Shown: positions 1-8,419 of the stretch, piece after piece
Layout of the letters: the number at the start of each line of letters is the position of its first letter
Position numbering within the stretch: the stretch's first letter is position 1
Assembly: GCF_026314295.1 (NCBI RefSeq)
Contig: NZ_CP111108.1
Location: 868,001 to 932,000 of the forward strand
Source of the DNA: Caproicibacterium sp. BJN0003
Lineage (GTDB): Bacteria; Bacillota; Clostridia; Oscillospirales; Acutalibacteraceae
Reading direction: 5' to 3'
DNA length: 64,000 nt
Made by a program: the position numbers and the translations under genes
The notes under the pieces: model-generated
Database searches by the model: none
Seen by the model: only the letters and a program-made list of their open reading frames with translations
What the model was told of the DNA's origin: nothing

Positions 1-664
1 CAGCAATTTTTATTTCGGCGGTAATGGTTGATGGGGTGCCGGAAAGAATATAAATACGGTCGGAAAGAAGGATGGCTTCATTAATATCATGAGTGATAAA
101 GAGGGTGGAAAGTTTAATTTTTTCCATCACATTCAGATACCAGTGATGGATGGAACTTTTGGTGATCGTATCTAAAGCTGAAAATGGCTCATCTAAGAGG
201 GCAGCGCCATCATTTGAAAGATAGGTCCTTAAGAGGGCAACCCGCTGCCGCATCCCGCCTGAAAGTTGAGAGGGCCATTTGTTTTCCGTGCCGGAAATTC
301 CAAACTCCGGGAAAAATGCAGCTGCTTTTTCTCTGGCTTGTGCTTTTGTTTCGCCGCGGATTAAAAGGGGCAGTGCTGCATTATCAAGCACAGTGCGATA
401 AGGAAGCAGCAGATCTTTTTGCAGCATATAAGCAAGATGCCCGGCTTCTCCTGTGATCTCTTTTTCGTGCAGAAAGACATGACCGCTTTTTGGCATTTGA
501 AGGCCGGAGAGAACATTAAACAGAGTGGTCTTTCCAGCACCGGAAACGCCGAGCAGGCAGATAAGTTCACCTTCTGCGAGATAAAGATTTACCTCTTTAA
601 AAATCGTTGTGCCGGAAAACTCCTGTGAGAGATTTTCCGCTTTTAAAAGAAATGATTCCCTCAT
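1..664 (-). CDS. thiZ: ABC transporter ATP-binding protein of a thiamine-precursor importer (partial, C-terminus off the window)
   Basis: This is the ATPase that would energise uptake through the permease and lipoprotein encoded just upstream. The visible 221 residues contain Walker A (GVSGAGKT, about residues 40-47), the signature LSGGMRQR, Walker B ending LLDEPFSALD and the H-loop FITHD, which is the nitrate/sulfonate/taurine (SsuB/TauB/ThiZ) arrangement. The ATG at 664 overlaps the stop of the lipoprotein gene in an ATGA, so translation is coupled. The reading frame is open to the left edge and the last few dozen residues are missing. Assignment to thiamine precursors rests on the TPP riboswitch at the head of the operon and the thiamine-binding first gene; the ATPase alone would not show substrate. 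Confidence 0.9.
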   Translation of the reverse strand, partial: MRESFLLKAENLSQEFSGTTIFKEVNLYLAEGELICLLGVSGAGKTTLFNVLSGLQMPKSGHVFLHEKEITGEAGHLAYMLQKDLLLPYRTVLDNAALPLLIRGETKAQAREKAAAFFPEFGISGTENKWPSQLSGGMRQRVALLRTYLSNDGAALLDEPFSALDTITKSSIHHWYLNVMEKIKLSTLFITHDINEAILLSDRIYILSGTPSTITAEIKIA

Positions 665-1713
665 TTTTCGTTTGGCAGATAGTCGTTGGAGAAGCCTTCT
701 CCAGCAGGAATTTCTTTTTGGATCAGCTGATTATCATAGAGCCATTTATAAAAGCCATTCCAACGGGAAGCATCAATGATTCCCCATTGAGGGGCGTCAT
801 CTTGATATTTTGAAGCAAGCCATTCTTGGCTCTCTTTGACTAAAGCTTCATTGCTGCGAAGCTCCGGCGCTGCATCCATCAAAATTTCTGCAGCATCATC
901 AGGATGATCGATTGCATATTGATACCCTTTTTGTACGGCAGAAAGAAATTTCTTTGCTGTTTCGGGCTCTTTTTTAAGGAAGTCATTGTTGGCAATTAAA
1001 ACCGGGGTATAACAATCAAATACCGGGTCAATATCTTTAAATGCAAAATAGTTTGTTTCGACTCCTTGCACTTTAGCAGAAAGGCCATCCCAAGCATAAT
1101 AAACCCATGCAGTATCAACATTGGACTGAATGGCAGCAACAGCGTCAAAACTGTTTCCACAAGGGACCATCTTGAGCTTTGTTGCATCGCCGCCGTCTTT
1201 TTGAATGATGTAATTGACCATGGCTTTTTCTACCGGGGTATCCCAAGTAGCATAAGTATGACCTTCCATCTCTTTTGGAGAAGTAATTCCCTTGCTTTTT
1301 AGAGAAATAATTCCACTGGTGTTGTGCTGAATCAGCGCGGCAACGGCTGTAATTGGGACGGGAGTATCGGCGGATAAAGCAGGAGCAATATCGGAATCCT
1401 GAAATCCTACACCGAACTGTGCTTTTCCGGAGCCGACTAAAGAAACAGCACCATCTTCCGGAGGCTGTTGGATCTCCACGTCCAACCCTTCGTCGGCAAA
1501 GTAGCCGAGCTTTTGTGCGGCATAGATTCCGGTATGATTGGTATTCGGAGTCCAATCAAGGACAAACGTGATTTTTTCCAGATTCTGCGTTTGCGAGGCA
1601 GCCTGAGAAGAAACTGCCGTGTTGGAAGAGGAAGCTTGTGTACTGCCGCAGCCGGCGATCCCGAAAGGAATGGATAGCGCTAAAAAACAGGCTGCAAATT
1701 TTTTTAATTTCAT
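661..1713 (-). CDS. thiY: NMT1/THI5-like substrate-binding lipoprotein (thiamine pyrimidine precursor)
   Basis: The 350-residue product begins with a lipoprotein signal peptide and lipobox IAGC (Cys about residue 22), followed by a serine/alanine/glutamine-rich linker and an NMT1/THI5-type periplasmic-binding fold (LDWTPNTNHTGIYAAQKLGYF near residues 52-72 is the family hallmark). It would sit on the outer face of the membrane and present N-formyl-aminomethylpyrimidine or a related HMP precursor to the permease. An AGGAG stands before the ATG. The gene starts 10 bases after the permease stop and overlaps the ATPase start. The substrate is inferred from the TPP riboswitch; related proteins bind sulfonates or nitrate, but those have different leaders. 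Confidence 0.88.
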   Translation of the reverse strand: MKLKKFAACFLALSIPFGIAGCGSTQASSSNTAVSSQAASQTQNLEKITFVLDWTPNTNHTGIYAAQKLGYFADEGLDVEIQQPPEDGAVSLVGSGKAQFGVGFQDSDIAPALSADTPVPITAVAALIQHNTSGIISLKSKGITSPKEMEGHTYATWDTPVEKAMVNYIIQKDGGDATKLKMVPCGNSFDAVAAIQSNVDTAWVYYAWDGLSAKVQGVETNYFAFKDIDPVFDCYTPVLIANNDFLKKEPETAKKFLSAVQKGYQYAIDHPDDAAEILMDAAPELRSNEALVKESQEWLASKYQDDAPQWGIIDASRWNGFYKWLYDNQLIQKEIPAGEGFSNDYLPNEK

Positions 1714-1723
1714 ATTTAACTCC

Positions 1724-2509
1724 TTAATTGGTTTTTGAAGATTGCTTTTCAGATTTTTCCCAAGGCATGCAGAACTTTTGCAGAAGGTCCACGGCCTTCA
1801 TTAAAAGCAGACTGATGATACTGGTGAGTAAAATAACAGCAAACATGTTGTTGTAAGCATAGGCTTTGCGAACGCGGGTCATATAGACGCCAAGACCGTT
1901 GGTGCCGCCTAACCATTCTGCAACGACAGCACTGACCATCGCATAAGTGGTACTGATTCTGAGTCCCGCAAAAAAGCGGCTCAGGCTTGCAGGAAATTTA
2001 ACGTATCGAAAAATTTGTAAGCGAGAACTGCCCATTGTTTTCATTAAGCGAACCGTATCCGGATCGACAGAACGAAATCCGTCTAAAAGAGAGACAGAGA
2101 TCGGAAAATAGCAGACGATCACGACTAAGACGACTTTTGGGGCAATTCCAAATCCCATCCAGATCAGTAGAAGCGGGGCAATCGCAATGGTTGGAATGGT
2201 TTGTGTAATGACTAGAATGGGATATAATGCGTGATAAAAGAATTCAAATCGATCCATTGCAACTGCAGTCAGAAATGCAAGACATACCCCAATCAGCATT
2301 CCTAAAAAAGTTTCCTGTAAAGTGAAACCAGCCTGTACCATCAAATTGGAAAAATCAGAAAAGAAAGCGGCGATTACGTCGGTAGGACTTGGCAAAAGAT
2401 ATCGTGGAATCCAACGAAGATCAACGGCCGCCTGCCAAAGAACAATCAGCAGAATAAGCAGCAGGGGAGACGCCAGCTTATTTGTGATATTTGTCCACTT
2501 TTTGTGCAA
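1724..2509 (-). CDS. thiX: ABC transporter permease, thiamine-precursor importer
   Basis: This 261-residue protein has about six membrane segments and the binding-protein-dependent permease EAA loop (around EWLGGTNGLGVYMTRVRKA, near residues 198-216), which docks on the ATPase. It belongs to the SsuC/TauC/ThiX group of inner-membrane permeases. The proposed start is TTG at 2509, preceded by GGGGTG at a good distance, and lies inside the last 32 bases of the thiamine-binding-protein gene, which suggests translational coupling. A later ATG is not obvious in the first segment. Its role in precursor uptake is inferred from operon position behind a TPP riboswitch. Confidence 0.87.
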   Translation of the reverse strand: MHKKWTNITNKLASPLLLILLIVLWQAAVDLRWIPRYLLPSPTDVIAAFFSDFSNLMVQAGFTLQETFLGMLIGVCLAFLTAVAMDRFEFFYHALYPILVITQTIPTIAIAPLLLIWMGFGIAPKVVLVVIVCYFPISVSLLDGFRSVDPDTVRLMKTMGSSRLQIFRYVKFPASLSRFFAGLRISTTYAMVSAVVAEWLGGTNGLGVYMTRVRKAYAYNNMFAVILLTSIISLLLMKAVDLLQKFCMPWEKSEKQSSKTN

Positions 2510-2780
2510 TCGTCAGCACCCCGCCTTCCGGTTTGTAGGCAATTTTAACGTAGGAAGAGACTTGTGGGCAGCCTGCTTTGATGGCAATATACTGACAGTT
2601 TTTAACGATTTCCATGAGTTCCTCATAGTTACCCTCGATGGTGGTTTCAAATGGACCGACATAATAAGAGACCCCGGTACTTTTGATGTAGGCGATCACC
2701 TCATCAACAATACGAACTACCTCTTCATCGGAATCTACATTTGGAAGTACTTGAATAGCGACACTTGCGGGAAATTTCAT
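2478..2780 (-). CDS. MTH1187/YkoF-type thiamine-binding protein
   Basis: The first gene of the riboswitch-controlled operon encodes about 100 residues of the MTH1187 / YkoF-like thiamine-binding family, a small ferredoxin-like fold that in characterised relatives binds thiamine or HMP. Family features visible are the SVAIQVLPN first strand, the YYVGPFETTIEGNYEELMEIV segment and the KIAYKPEGG end. I start it at the ATG at 2780 because AAAGGAGTG lies eight bases before it; the in-frame GTG at 2789 is inside that ribosome binding site. It probably captures the imported ligand in the cytosol or near the permease; that role is inference. Confidence 0.85.
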   Translation of the reverse strand: MKFPASVAIQVLPNVDSDEEVVRIVDEVIAYIKSTGVSYYVGPFETTIEGNYEELMEIVKNCQYIAIKAGCPQVSSYVKIAYKPEGGVLTIAQKVDKYHK

Positions 2781-2828
2781 ACGTTTCACTCCTTTTTATT
2801 TTGTTCGGATATAAAACAGAAGCAGAAT

Positions 2829-2870
2829 CAAAAAAACCGCCCGTGCAGAGAAAATTCCTGCGCGGACGGT
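2829..2870 (-). terminator. Riboswitch expression-platform terminator
   Basis: On the minus strand a 13-position stem (2858-2870 with 2836-2848, one mismatch) with a nine-base loop is followed directly by a run of T residues (2829-2836). It sits between the TPP aptamer and the first gene, so ligand binding would be expected to favour this terminator and shut the operon off. Confidence 0.85.
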
Positions 2871-2886
2871 GAAATCTTGATAAAAT

Positions 2887-2982
2887 GCTACCTCCGCCGG
2901 TATTATCCGGATCAGGCAAAAGGGTTGTGAACTGTGTTCACTCTCAGCATCGTCCGATTTTTCGGGCGGAGCACCCCTGCTT
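2887..2982 (-). promoter_or_regulatory. TPP riboswitch (THI element) controlling the thiamine-precursor uptake operon
   Basis: Read on the minus strand the aptamer shows GGGGTGC, CTGAGAG and the distal CCTGATCCGGATAATACCGG box closing with GGAGG, the conserved core of the TPP riboswitch. It follows a consensus promoter and precedes an intrinsic terminator and the thiamine-binding-protein gene. Transcription termination in the presence of thiamine pyrophosphate is the expected mode, as in other Firmicutes. Confidence 0.96.
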
Positions 2983-2994
2983 TGATTCAGGCAC

Positions 2995-3023
2995 ATTATA
3001 ACAATAGAATTTCATTTTGTCAA
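2995..3023 (-). promoter_or_regulatory. Sigma-A promoter of the thiamine uptake operon
   Basis: The minus strand has TTGACA (3018-3023), a 17-base spacer and TATAAT (2995-3000), a perfect consensus match. The start point would fall a few bases before the TPP aptamer. A strong constitutive promoter is normal where control is exerted by a riboswitch. Confidence 0.85.
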
Positions 3024-3028
3024 ATTTC

Positions 3029-3057
3029 TTGACCGAAAAAGCATTCTGTAGTAAACT
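3029..3057 (+). promoter_or_regulatory. Sigma-A promoter for the DUF212 gene
   Basis: TTGACC (3029-3034) and TAAACT (3052-3057) are separated by 17 bases and lie 46 bases before the ATG. It is back to back with the thiamine-operon promoter. Confidence 0.65.
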
Positions 3058-3102
3058 AAAAGATAATGAGAGTGTGAGATAGAAAGAGAAAGCGAGGGCG
3101 AA

Positions 3103-3585
3103 ATGCTGAGAACAGTTGTGAGCAATCCGCTCATCAATATTGGCGTACTTTCTTGGTTGATAGCGCAGCTGATAAAAACGATTCGTTCTTATATACAGAA
3201 CCGTTTTTATAATTGGCATCAAATGATTGCAGCAGGCGGAATGCCTAGCGCACATTCTGCTTTTGTTGGCAGTATTGTTTATACAGCGTGGAGGTTATTT
3301 GGATTTAGCTCGCCGATATTTGCGGTTTTAACCTGTTTTGGCTGTGTAGTCATTTATGATGCAATGGGTGTTCGCTGGGCGGCTGGCCGTCATGCAGAAG
3401 CAATTAACATTATGAAAGAGTGTCTTCTTGCGGATCCTGCATTGACCGAGGGGCGAAAAAAGAACTTGCTGCAGATTGAAGAAATGGATACTTCTTTGGG
3501 ACACCGTCCCAGAGAAGTTCTAGCAGGGCTTGTATTAGGTGTTTTGATTGCATTTTTATGCTTTGATGTTTTTCATTTGGCATAA
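3103..3585 (+). CDS. DUF212 / divergent PAP2-family membrane protein (YuiD-like)
   Basis: The 160-residue product has the DUF212 pattern: a short N-terminal membrane segment, then AAGGMPSAHSAFVG (about residues 44-57) and YDAMGVRWAAGRHAEAIN (about residues 87-104), then a C-terminal stretch GHRPREVLAGLVLGVLIA. The SHS-like and RxxxxRH-like residues are reminiscent of PAP2 lipid phosphatases, and the family is called divergent PAP2, but no substrate is established. It is monocistronic, with its own promoter and a terminator just after the stop. It likely acts in the membrane, possibly on a lipid or prenyl phosphate. Confidence 0.88.
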   Translation: MLRTVVSNPLINIGVLSWLIAQLIKTIRSYIQNRFYNWHQMIAAGGMPSAHSAFVGSIVYTAWRLFGFSSPIFAVLTCFGCVVIYDAMGVRWAAGRHAEAINIMKECLLADPALTEGRKKNLLQIEEMDTSLGHRPREVLAGLVLGVLIAFLCFDVFHLA

Positions 3586-3640
3586 GAAAAAAGACTTCTG
3601 TGTATGTCTCAATGCGAGATGTACAGAGAAGTCTTTTTTA
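3586..3640. terminator. Bidirectional intrinsic terminator
   Basis: A long A-tract/stem/T-tract hairpin (AAAAAAGACTTCTGTGTA pairing with the sequence ending at 3639) lies between the convergent DUF212 and uracil-DNA-glycosylase genes and can stop transcription from both sides. Confidence 0.85.
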
Positions 3641-3643
3641 AAA

Positions 3644-4231
3644 TCATGAATGATTCATTGGCTCAATCAGTTTAAGCTCTTCCATCTTTTTTCGAATTGC
3701 AAGGAAATCTTCAAAAGCGTCCGGCTTTTTTCTGGGATCACGCAGAAGTGCTGCCGGGTGCAACGTAGCAGTCATCCACATTTCGCCTTTCTGAGTCCAT
3801 TGGCCATGCTCTTTTGTAATGCGAAGATTTGGATTGATGATTTTTTGTCCGGCGATTCTGCCAAGACATACAAGGATTTTCGGACGCATCAGAGCGGTTT
3901 GATTGCGCAGCCATGAAATACAAGCATCTTGTTCTTCCGGAAGAGGATCGCGGTTTTTGGGTGGGCGACATTTTACGATGTTTGCAATATAAATGTTTTT
4001 ATGGCGGTCAAGTCCTACGGCGTCAAGATATTTATCTAGAAGTTGTCCGCTGCGGCCAACGAATGGTTCCCCTTTTAAATCTTCTTGTTCGCCGGGGCCT
4101 TCTCCGACAAACAAAATCTTCGATTGCGGATTTCCAACTCCGAAGACCAGATTGGTGCGCCCTTTACAGAGATCGCATTTTTGGCATTCGAGGCAGGCGG
4201 ATTTTAACGTTTCCCAATTTTCATACATCAT
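3644..4231 (-). CDS. Type-4 uracil-DNA glycosylase (iron-sulfur)
   Basis: This 195-residue enzyme removes uracil from DNA in base excision repair. Family-4 features are clear: four Cys candidates for the 4Fe-4S cluster (C16 and C19 near the N-terminus, one at KCRPPKNRDP and one at QDACISW), motif A GEGPGEQED (about residues 43-51) and motif B HPAALLR (about residues 157-163). This class is typical of anaerobes and thermophiles and differs from the UngA type. Two adjacent ATG codons are possible starts. It is convergent with the DUF212 gene and not in an operon. Confidence 0.93.
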   Translation of the reverse strand: MMYENWETLKSACLECQKCDLCKGRTNLVFGVGNPQSKILFVGEGPGEQEDLKGEPFVGRSGQLLDKYLDAVGLDRHKNIYIANIVKCRPPKNRDPLPEEQDACISWLRNQTALMRPKILVCLGRIAGQKIINPNLRITKEHGQWTQKGEMWMTATLHPAALLRDPRKKPDAFEDFLAIRKKMEELKLIEPMNHS

Positions 4232-4390
4232 GATTGCCTCCGTCTGTTTATTGTATTTTTATTATAACATAAAGGGAAAGGAAGCGACACATAAAAGAAT
4301 TTTTAGGACGTATTTTTAAATGAGAGTCGTCAAAAATAACAGGTAAAAACAAGCAAAAGCTAAAAAAGTAAGAAAGTGAGGAATGGAAAG

Positions 4391-5656
4391 ATGAAAATCG
4401 TAATTGTCGGCGGCGGATGGGCAGGGTGTGCTGCCGCTGTACGCGCAGCTAAAATGGGAGCTGAAACAGTTTTATTGGAACGTACTGATATGCTTTTGGG
4501 AACCGGTTTAGTCGGCGGGATTATGCGAAATAATGGACGTTATACTGCAGAGGAAGAAATGATCGCCATGGGTGGCGGGGAACTGTTCTGCTTAATTGAT
4601 CAGCACTGCAGGCACCGTAATGTTTCCTTTCCTGGTCATGAGCATGCAAGCATTTATGACGTTGGGGAAATGCCGGGGGCTGTAGAGCGGTATTTAAAAA
4701 GTTTAAATGTAGAAGTTCGATTTCAGGCACGTGTATCAAAAGTTGAGAAAAAAGAAAACTGTCTAATGGCAGTGGAACTTATGGATGGGACAAAAATTTT
4801 TGGAGATGCCTTCGTTGATGCGACTGGAACAGCAGGGCCAATGCAGAATTGTGGAAAATATGGGAACGGCTGTGCCATGTGTGTTTTACGCTGCCCTAGC
4901 TTTGGTGGTCGGGTTAGCTTGACCGGCCTCTGCGGAGTTAAGGAAACTTGTGGGCAAAAAGAAGACGGAACGGTTGGCGCTATGAGCGGTTCCTGTAAAC
5001 TCATAAAAGATTCACTTTCTAAAGAATTGGTGGAGACACTGAATCGAGAAGGGGTCGCAATGACTCCAATTCCACCAGAACTGATCGAAAATCATCTTTC
5101 AATCAAAAGCTGTCAACAGTATGCGCGGCCAGAATTTGCAAAAAATTTAATTTTGCTTGATACAGGACACGTAAAATTGATGACACCCTATTTTAATTTA
5201 CAGCGTCTTCACCAGATCCCTGGACTTTCGAATGCACGGTATGAGGACCCATACGCCGGAGGCCGCGGAAATTCGATGCGCTTTTTTGAAATGGCTCCAC
5301 GGGATGATACGCTCAGAGTAGAAGGAATGGAAAATCTATTTTGTGCCGGAGAAAAATCCGGACTTTTGGTTGGGCATACGGAGGCGATCGTAACAGGAAC
5401 ATTGGCAGGATTTAATGCAGTACGACTTGTTAAAAAGCAGAAATTACTTATTTTGCCGGAATCAACTGCAGTTGGAGATGCAATTTCTTTCGTAAGGGAG
5501 CAGATGCAGACACCGGAAGGAATTCGAAAAAGGTATACTTTTTCAGGTTCGACTTTGTTTCAGCGTATGAAAGAAAAAGGAGTTTATACGACAAATATTG
5601 TCGCAATTAAAGAGCGCGTTGCTCAAGCGGGAATGAAAAATATTTTTGCAAAATAA
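4391..5656 (+). CDS. FAD-dependent oxidoreductase with a cysteine-rich insert
   Basis: The 421-residue protein starts with a dinucleotide-binding Rossmann motif (VIVGGGWAGCAAAVRAAKMG, residues 4-23, ending in an acidic ribose-binding residue at E30), belongs to the FAD_oxidored-type flavoproteins and ends with the second FAD motif around NLFCAGEKSGLLVGHTEAI. A cysteine-rich stretch (C154, C161, C164, C168, C181, C187) could hold an iron-sulfur cluster or form a redox disulfide; this is inference. I start at the ATG at 4391, nine bases after GAGG; an in-frame GTG at 4376 is too close to any binding site. It stands alone, so no substrate can be proposed from neighbours. Confidence 0.8.
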   Translation: MKIVIVGGGWAGCAAAVRAAKMGAETVLLERTDMLLGTGLVGGIMRNNGRYTAEEEMIAMGGGELFCLIDQHCRHRNVSFPGHEHASIYDVGEMPGAVERYLKSLNVEVRFQARVSKVEKKENCLMAVELMDGTKIFGDAFVDATGTAGPMQNCGKYGNGCAMCVLRCPSFGGRVSLTGLCGVKETCGQKEDGTVGAMSGSCKLIKDSLSKELVETLNREGVAMTPIPPELIENHLSIKSCQQYARPEFAKNLILLDTGHVKLMTPYFNLQRLHQIPGLSNARYEDPYAGGRGNSMRFFEMAPRDDTLRVEGMENLFCAGEKSGLLVGHTEAIVTGTLAGFNAVRLVKKQKLLILPESTAVGDAISFVREQMQTPEGIRKRYTFSGSTLFQRMKEKGVYTTNIVAIKERVAQAGMKNIFAK

Positions 5657-5695
5657 AGAAATGGTGCCCGATAAAATATCGGACACCATTTCTTT
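5655..5695. terminator. Bidirectional intrinsic terminator
   Basis: A 19-position inverted repeat with a single mismatch and a three-base loop overlaps the stop of the FAD oxidoreductase. T-runs on both strands let it serve this gene and the convergent symporter gene. Confidence 0.85.
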
Positions 5696-5707
5696 GAATT
5701 AAGGAGC

Positions 5708-7147
5708 TCAGGATGTTTTTACAGCGGGAATTTCCGTTTCATCGGAGAGATCAGAATATTCCCAATAATCGGCATCATCAATTCCCGCATCTTTTGCATA
5801 GAAAACGGGATTTTTACCTTGTTTTCTCTGAATTTCATAATCAGAAAGAACGTGCAGATATTTTCGAGTCATGCAGAGCAACGCCGGAACATTTAAAATG
5901 GCCATTAGGCACATTGCAAAATCGGCGATATTCCATGCAAGACTGGTATCCATGATACAACCGATGAAAACGGCAACTACAATGCTGGTACGGAACAACT
6001 TAAAATTAGTTGGTCTTTGCAAAATATAAAGAACATTGGACTCTGTATAATAATAATTTCCGATAATGGTGCTGAATGCGAAGAAGAAAATGGAGACGGT
6101 AATAATTAAGATTCCGGGTTCTCCGAATTGAGAACCGACCGCCTTTTGTACTAAAGGAAGCGCCGATTCCCCTTGTGTAGAAACGCCGGTGCTTAGAACC
6201 ATTAGAGCAGTTGCACTGCAAATCAGAATGGTGTCAATATAGACTGCCAGCATTTGTACAAAACCTTGTTTTGCAGGATGAGAGGTTGCAACAGTGGCGG
6301 CAGCGTTTGGTGCGGAACCCATGCCGGCTTCATTGGAATAAAGGCCTCTTTTTACGCCGTACATGATTGCGGAACCGGAGAATCCTGCAAAAATAGTTTT
6401 AAAGTCGAAAGCATTTGCAAAAATACTGGAAAAAACGCTAGGCAGATTTGAAGCGTTTGTAATGATAACCACGAGACAAAAAACAAGGTAAATAGCAGCC
6501 ATAATAGGAACCATTACTTCGGTGATTTTAGCAATGGTTTTCTGGCCCCCAAAGACTGCATATGCTGTCAGTGCGGACATGATCAGGCCGATAATAATGA
6601 TAGCTGTTGGGTCGGTTCCAACATAACGTTCCATAGAAGAAGTGATCAAATTTGCCTGTAAACATTCAAAGCCATAAGCGAATGTGACGATTAAACAGAT
6701 GGAAAACAAAACGCTTAACCAGCGTTTATGAAAAACTTTTTGAATATAGTAAGCGGGGCCGCCGCTGAATGAGCCATCTTTATTTTTCTTTTTATAAACT
6801 TGTGCCATGGTATTTTCTATACAGGCTGTTGCGCCGCCGAGCAGTGCAGTTAGCCACATCCAAAATACAGCTCCGGAGCCGCCTAGTGCAATTGCTGTTG
6901 CAACACCGGCAATATTGCCTACCCCTACACGGGAAGCGGTCGAAACCATAAGTGCCTGAAAGCCGGAAACGGCTTGGGCATTGTTGCTTTTTTCAAATAA
7001 TAATCGGTTGCCTTCTTTAAATTTTCGAAATTGTACAAATCGTGTGGCGACTGAAAAAAAGATGCCACTGAAAATTAAAAGTGCAATTAAAATATACCCG
7101 TAAAGAAAATCATTTATATTTCCGATTTGTTGACTGATAGCTTCCAA
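5708..7147 (-). CDS. AGCS-family sodium:amino acid (alanine/glutamine) symporter
   Basis: The 479-residue product is an alanine-or-glycine:cation symporter with about ten to eleven membrane helices. Family marks include VSTASRVGVGNIAGVATAIALGG (about residues 67-89), the GGPAYYI segment and YSNEAGMGSAPNAAATVATSHPAKQGF (about residues 269-295). It would import a neutral amino acid with Na+ across the cell membrane. It lies 33 bases downstream of the glutaminase gene on the same strand, which suggests that glutamine is the substrate. A short acidic tail follows the last helix. Substrate is inferred from the neighbour, not from residues. Confidence 0.93.
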   Translation of the reverse strand: MEAISQQIGNINDFLYGYILIALLIFSGIFFSVATRFVQFRKFKEGNRLLFEKSNNAQAVSGFQALMVSTASRVGVGNIAGVATAIALGGSGAVFWMWLTALLGGATACIENTMAQVYKKKNKDGSFSGGPAYYIQKVFHKRWLSVLFSICLIVTFAYGFECLQANLITSSMERYVGTDPTAIIIIGLIMSALTAYAVFGGQKTIAKITEVMVPIMAAIYLVFCLVVIITNASNLPSVFSSIFANAFDFKTIFAGFSGSAIMYGVKRGLYSNEAGMGSAPNAAATVATSHPAKQGFVQMLAVYIDTILICSATALMVLSTGVSTQGESALPLVQKAVGSQFGEPGILIITVSIFFFAFSTIIGNYYYTESNVLYILQRPTNFKLFRTSIVVAVFIGCIMDTSLAWNIADFAMCLMAILNVPALLCMTRKYLHVLSDYEIQRKQGKNPVFYAKDAGIDDADYWEYSDLSDETEIPAVKTS

Positions 7148-7180
7148 TTTTTTTCCAACTCCTTTTAATCTTTTATCTTT

Positions 7181-8122
7181 TTATGCTGTGATGTCAGATT
7201 GGTTTGCAAAATAATGAAGATTAAGTTCCTTGGATAAATACTCAATCATATGTGTACCGCCGACACTGTTTCCCTTTTTATTGAGTGCCGGGCCAAAAGC
7301 AGCAATTCCAATTCCATTTGGGGCTACAGATACGATTCCACCTCCTACTCCGCTTTTTGAGGGAATCCCCGCTTTGACTGCAAATTCACCGGACTCGTCG
7401 TACATACCGCAGGTCATCATCAAGGTTTTTACGATTCGTACAATCCATCCTTCGATAAGGCGTTCTCCCGTGGTGGGATCAAGACCGTCATTTGCTAAAA
7501 CCCAAGCATAATGAGCAAGATCTTTTGTGGTAACAGAAACCGAACACATCTTAAAATAATGATCCAAAATAATTTCGGGGTCTCCCTCGAGAATATGATC
7601 ACTTTCCAAAAGATAGGCAATGGAGCGGTTGCGCATGCCGGCTTTTTTTTCTGACAAATAGGTAGCTTCATTTATTTTGATTTCATTGTTTGCGCATAGC
7701 TTATGTACCAAATCCAGAAATTCTTTGACGGGATCTTTGCTGTCAATACAGCTAACAGTGACGATTGCACCAGCATTGATCATAGGATTAAAGGGAATCA
7801 ACTGCTTGGTTTCCAGTTGAACAATGCTGTCAAATCCATCACCAGTAGGTTCCATGCCTACTTTACTAAAAACTTTTTGGTATCCGGATGTTTGAAGTGC
7901 TGCAATTAAAGAAAAAGTTTTTGAAATACTTTGCATGGTAAAGGGCACTAACCAGTCGCCGGCGTGATAAATTTCTTTTTCTTTGGTAATGAGGCAAAGT
8001 CCTAGTTGATGTGGATCAGCTTTTGCTAATTCCGGAATGTAGGATGCTACTTTTCCGTTTGCAAGGTAGTGTTGACCATATAAAACAGCGCTTTTTAGCG
8101 AACTTTCTAATAATTGTTTCAT
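7181..8122 (-). CDS. glsA: Glutaminase
   Basis: This 313-residue serine-dependent glutaminase hydrolyses glutamine to glutamate and ammonia. The beta-lactamase-like SxxK catalytic motif is present in MQSISKTFSL (S65 and K68), followed by the conserved NPMINAGAI and NDGLDPTTGERL segments and the C-terminal PSKSGVGGGI. Start: the ATG at 8122 stands about ten bases after GGGGTGAT; an in-frame GTG at 8137 overlaps that site. It heads a two-gene unit with the AGCS symporter and is transcribed away from a LysR-type gene, which is the likely regulator. The pair would import and deamidate glutamine for energy, nitrogen or acid resistance. Confidence 0.95.
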   Translation of the reverse strand: MKQLLESSLKSAVLYGQHYLANGKVASYIPELAKADPHQLGLCLITKEKEIYHAGDWLVPFTMQSISKTFSLIAALQTSGYQKVFSKVGMEPTGDGFDSIVQLETKQLIPFNPMINAGAIVTVSCIDSKDPVKEFLDLVHKLCANNEIKINEATYLSEKKAGMRNRSIAYLLESDHILEGDPEIILDHYFKMCSVSVTTKDLAHYAWVLANDGLDPTTGERLIEGWIVRIVKTLMMTCGMYDESGEFAVKAGIPSKSGVGGGIVSVAPNGIGIAAFGPALNKKGNSVGGTHMIEYLSKELNLHYFANQSDITA

Positions 8123-8419
8123 TTTAATAAAAATCACCCCGAAATCATTTATTAATTAATGTATATTAATACTATAACATAATTTAATTAAGTCTAATTA
8201 TTCGAATTACGGATAGAAATATCGGGGGATTATATAGAAAAAATCAACAGAAACCAAAAGGAAAATCCGTGTAATTATACAAAAAACAGTAATTTGCTTT
8301 ACGAAAAAGTGGAAATATGATATAAATGATACAGAATTTAATAAACTAATAAAGATGATATTCTTAATTTTATAAATTAAAACTAAAAATAAATTTAAAA
8401 AATTAGGGGGCTTTGCACT

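Noticed and set aside
184-813. Plus-strand frames of 60-90 residues at the left edge
   Set aside because: They lie opposite the clear ABC ATPase frame with intact Walker and signature motifs and have no homology-like features.
2322-2930. A 202-residue plus-strand frame over the permease and thiamine-binding genes
   Set aside because: It runs antisense to two recognised genes and into the riboswitch terminator.
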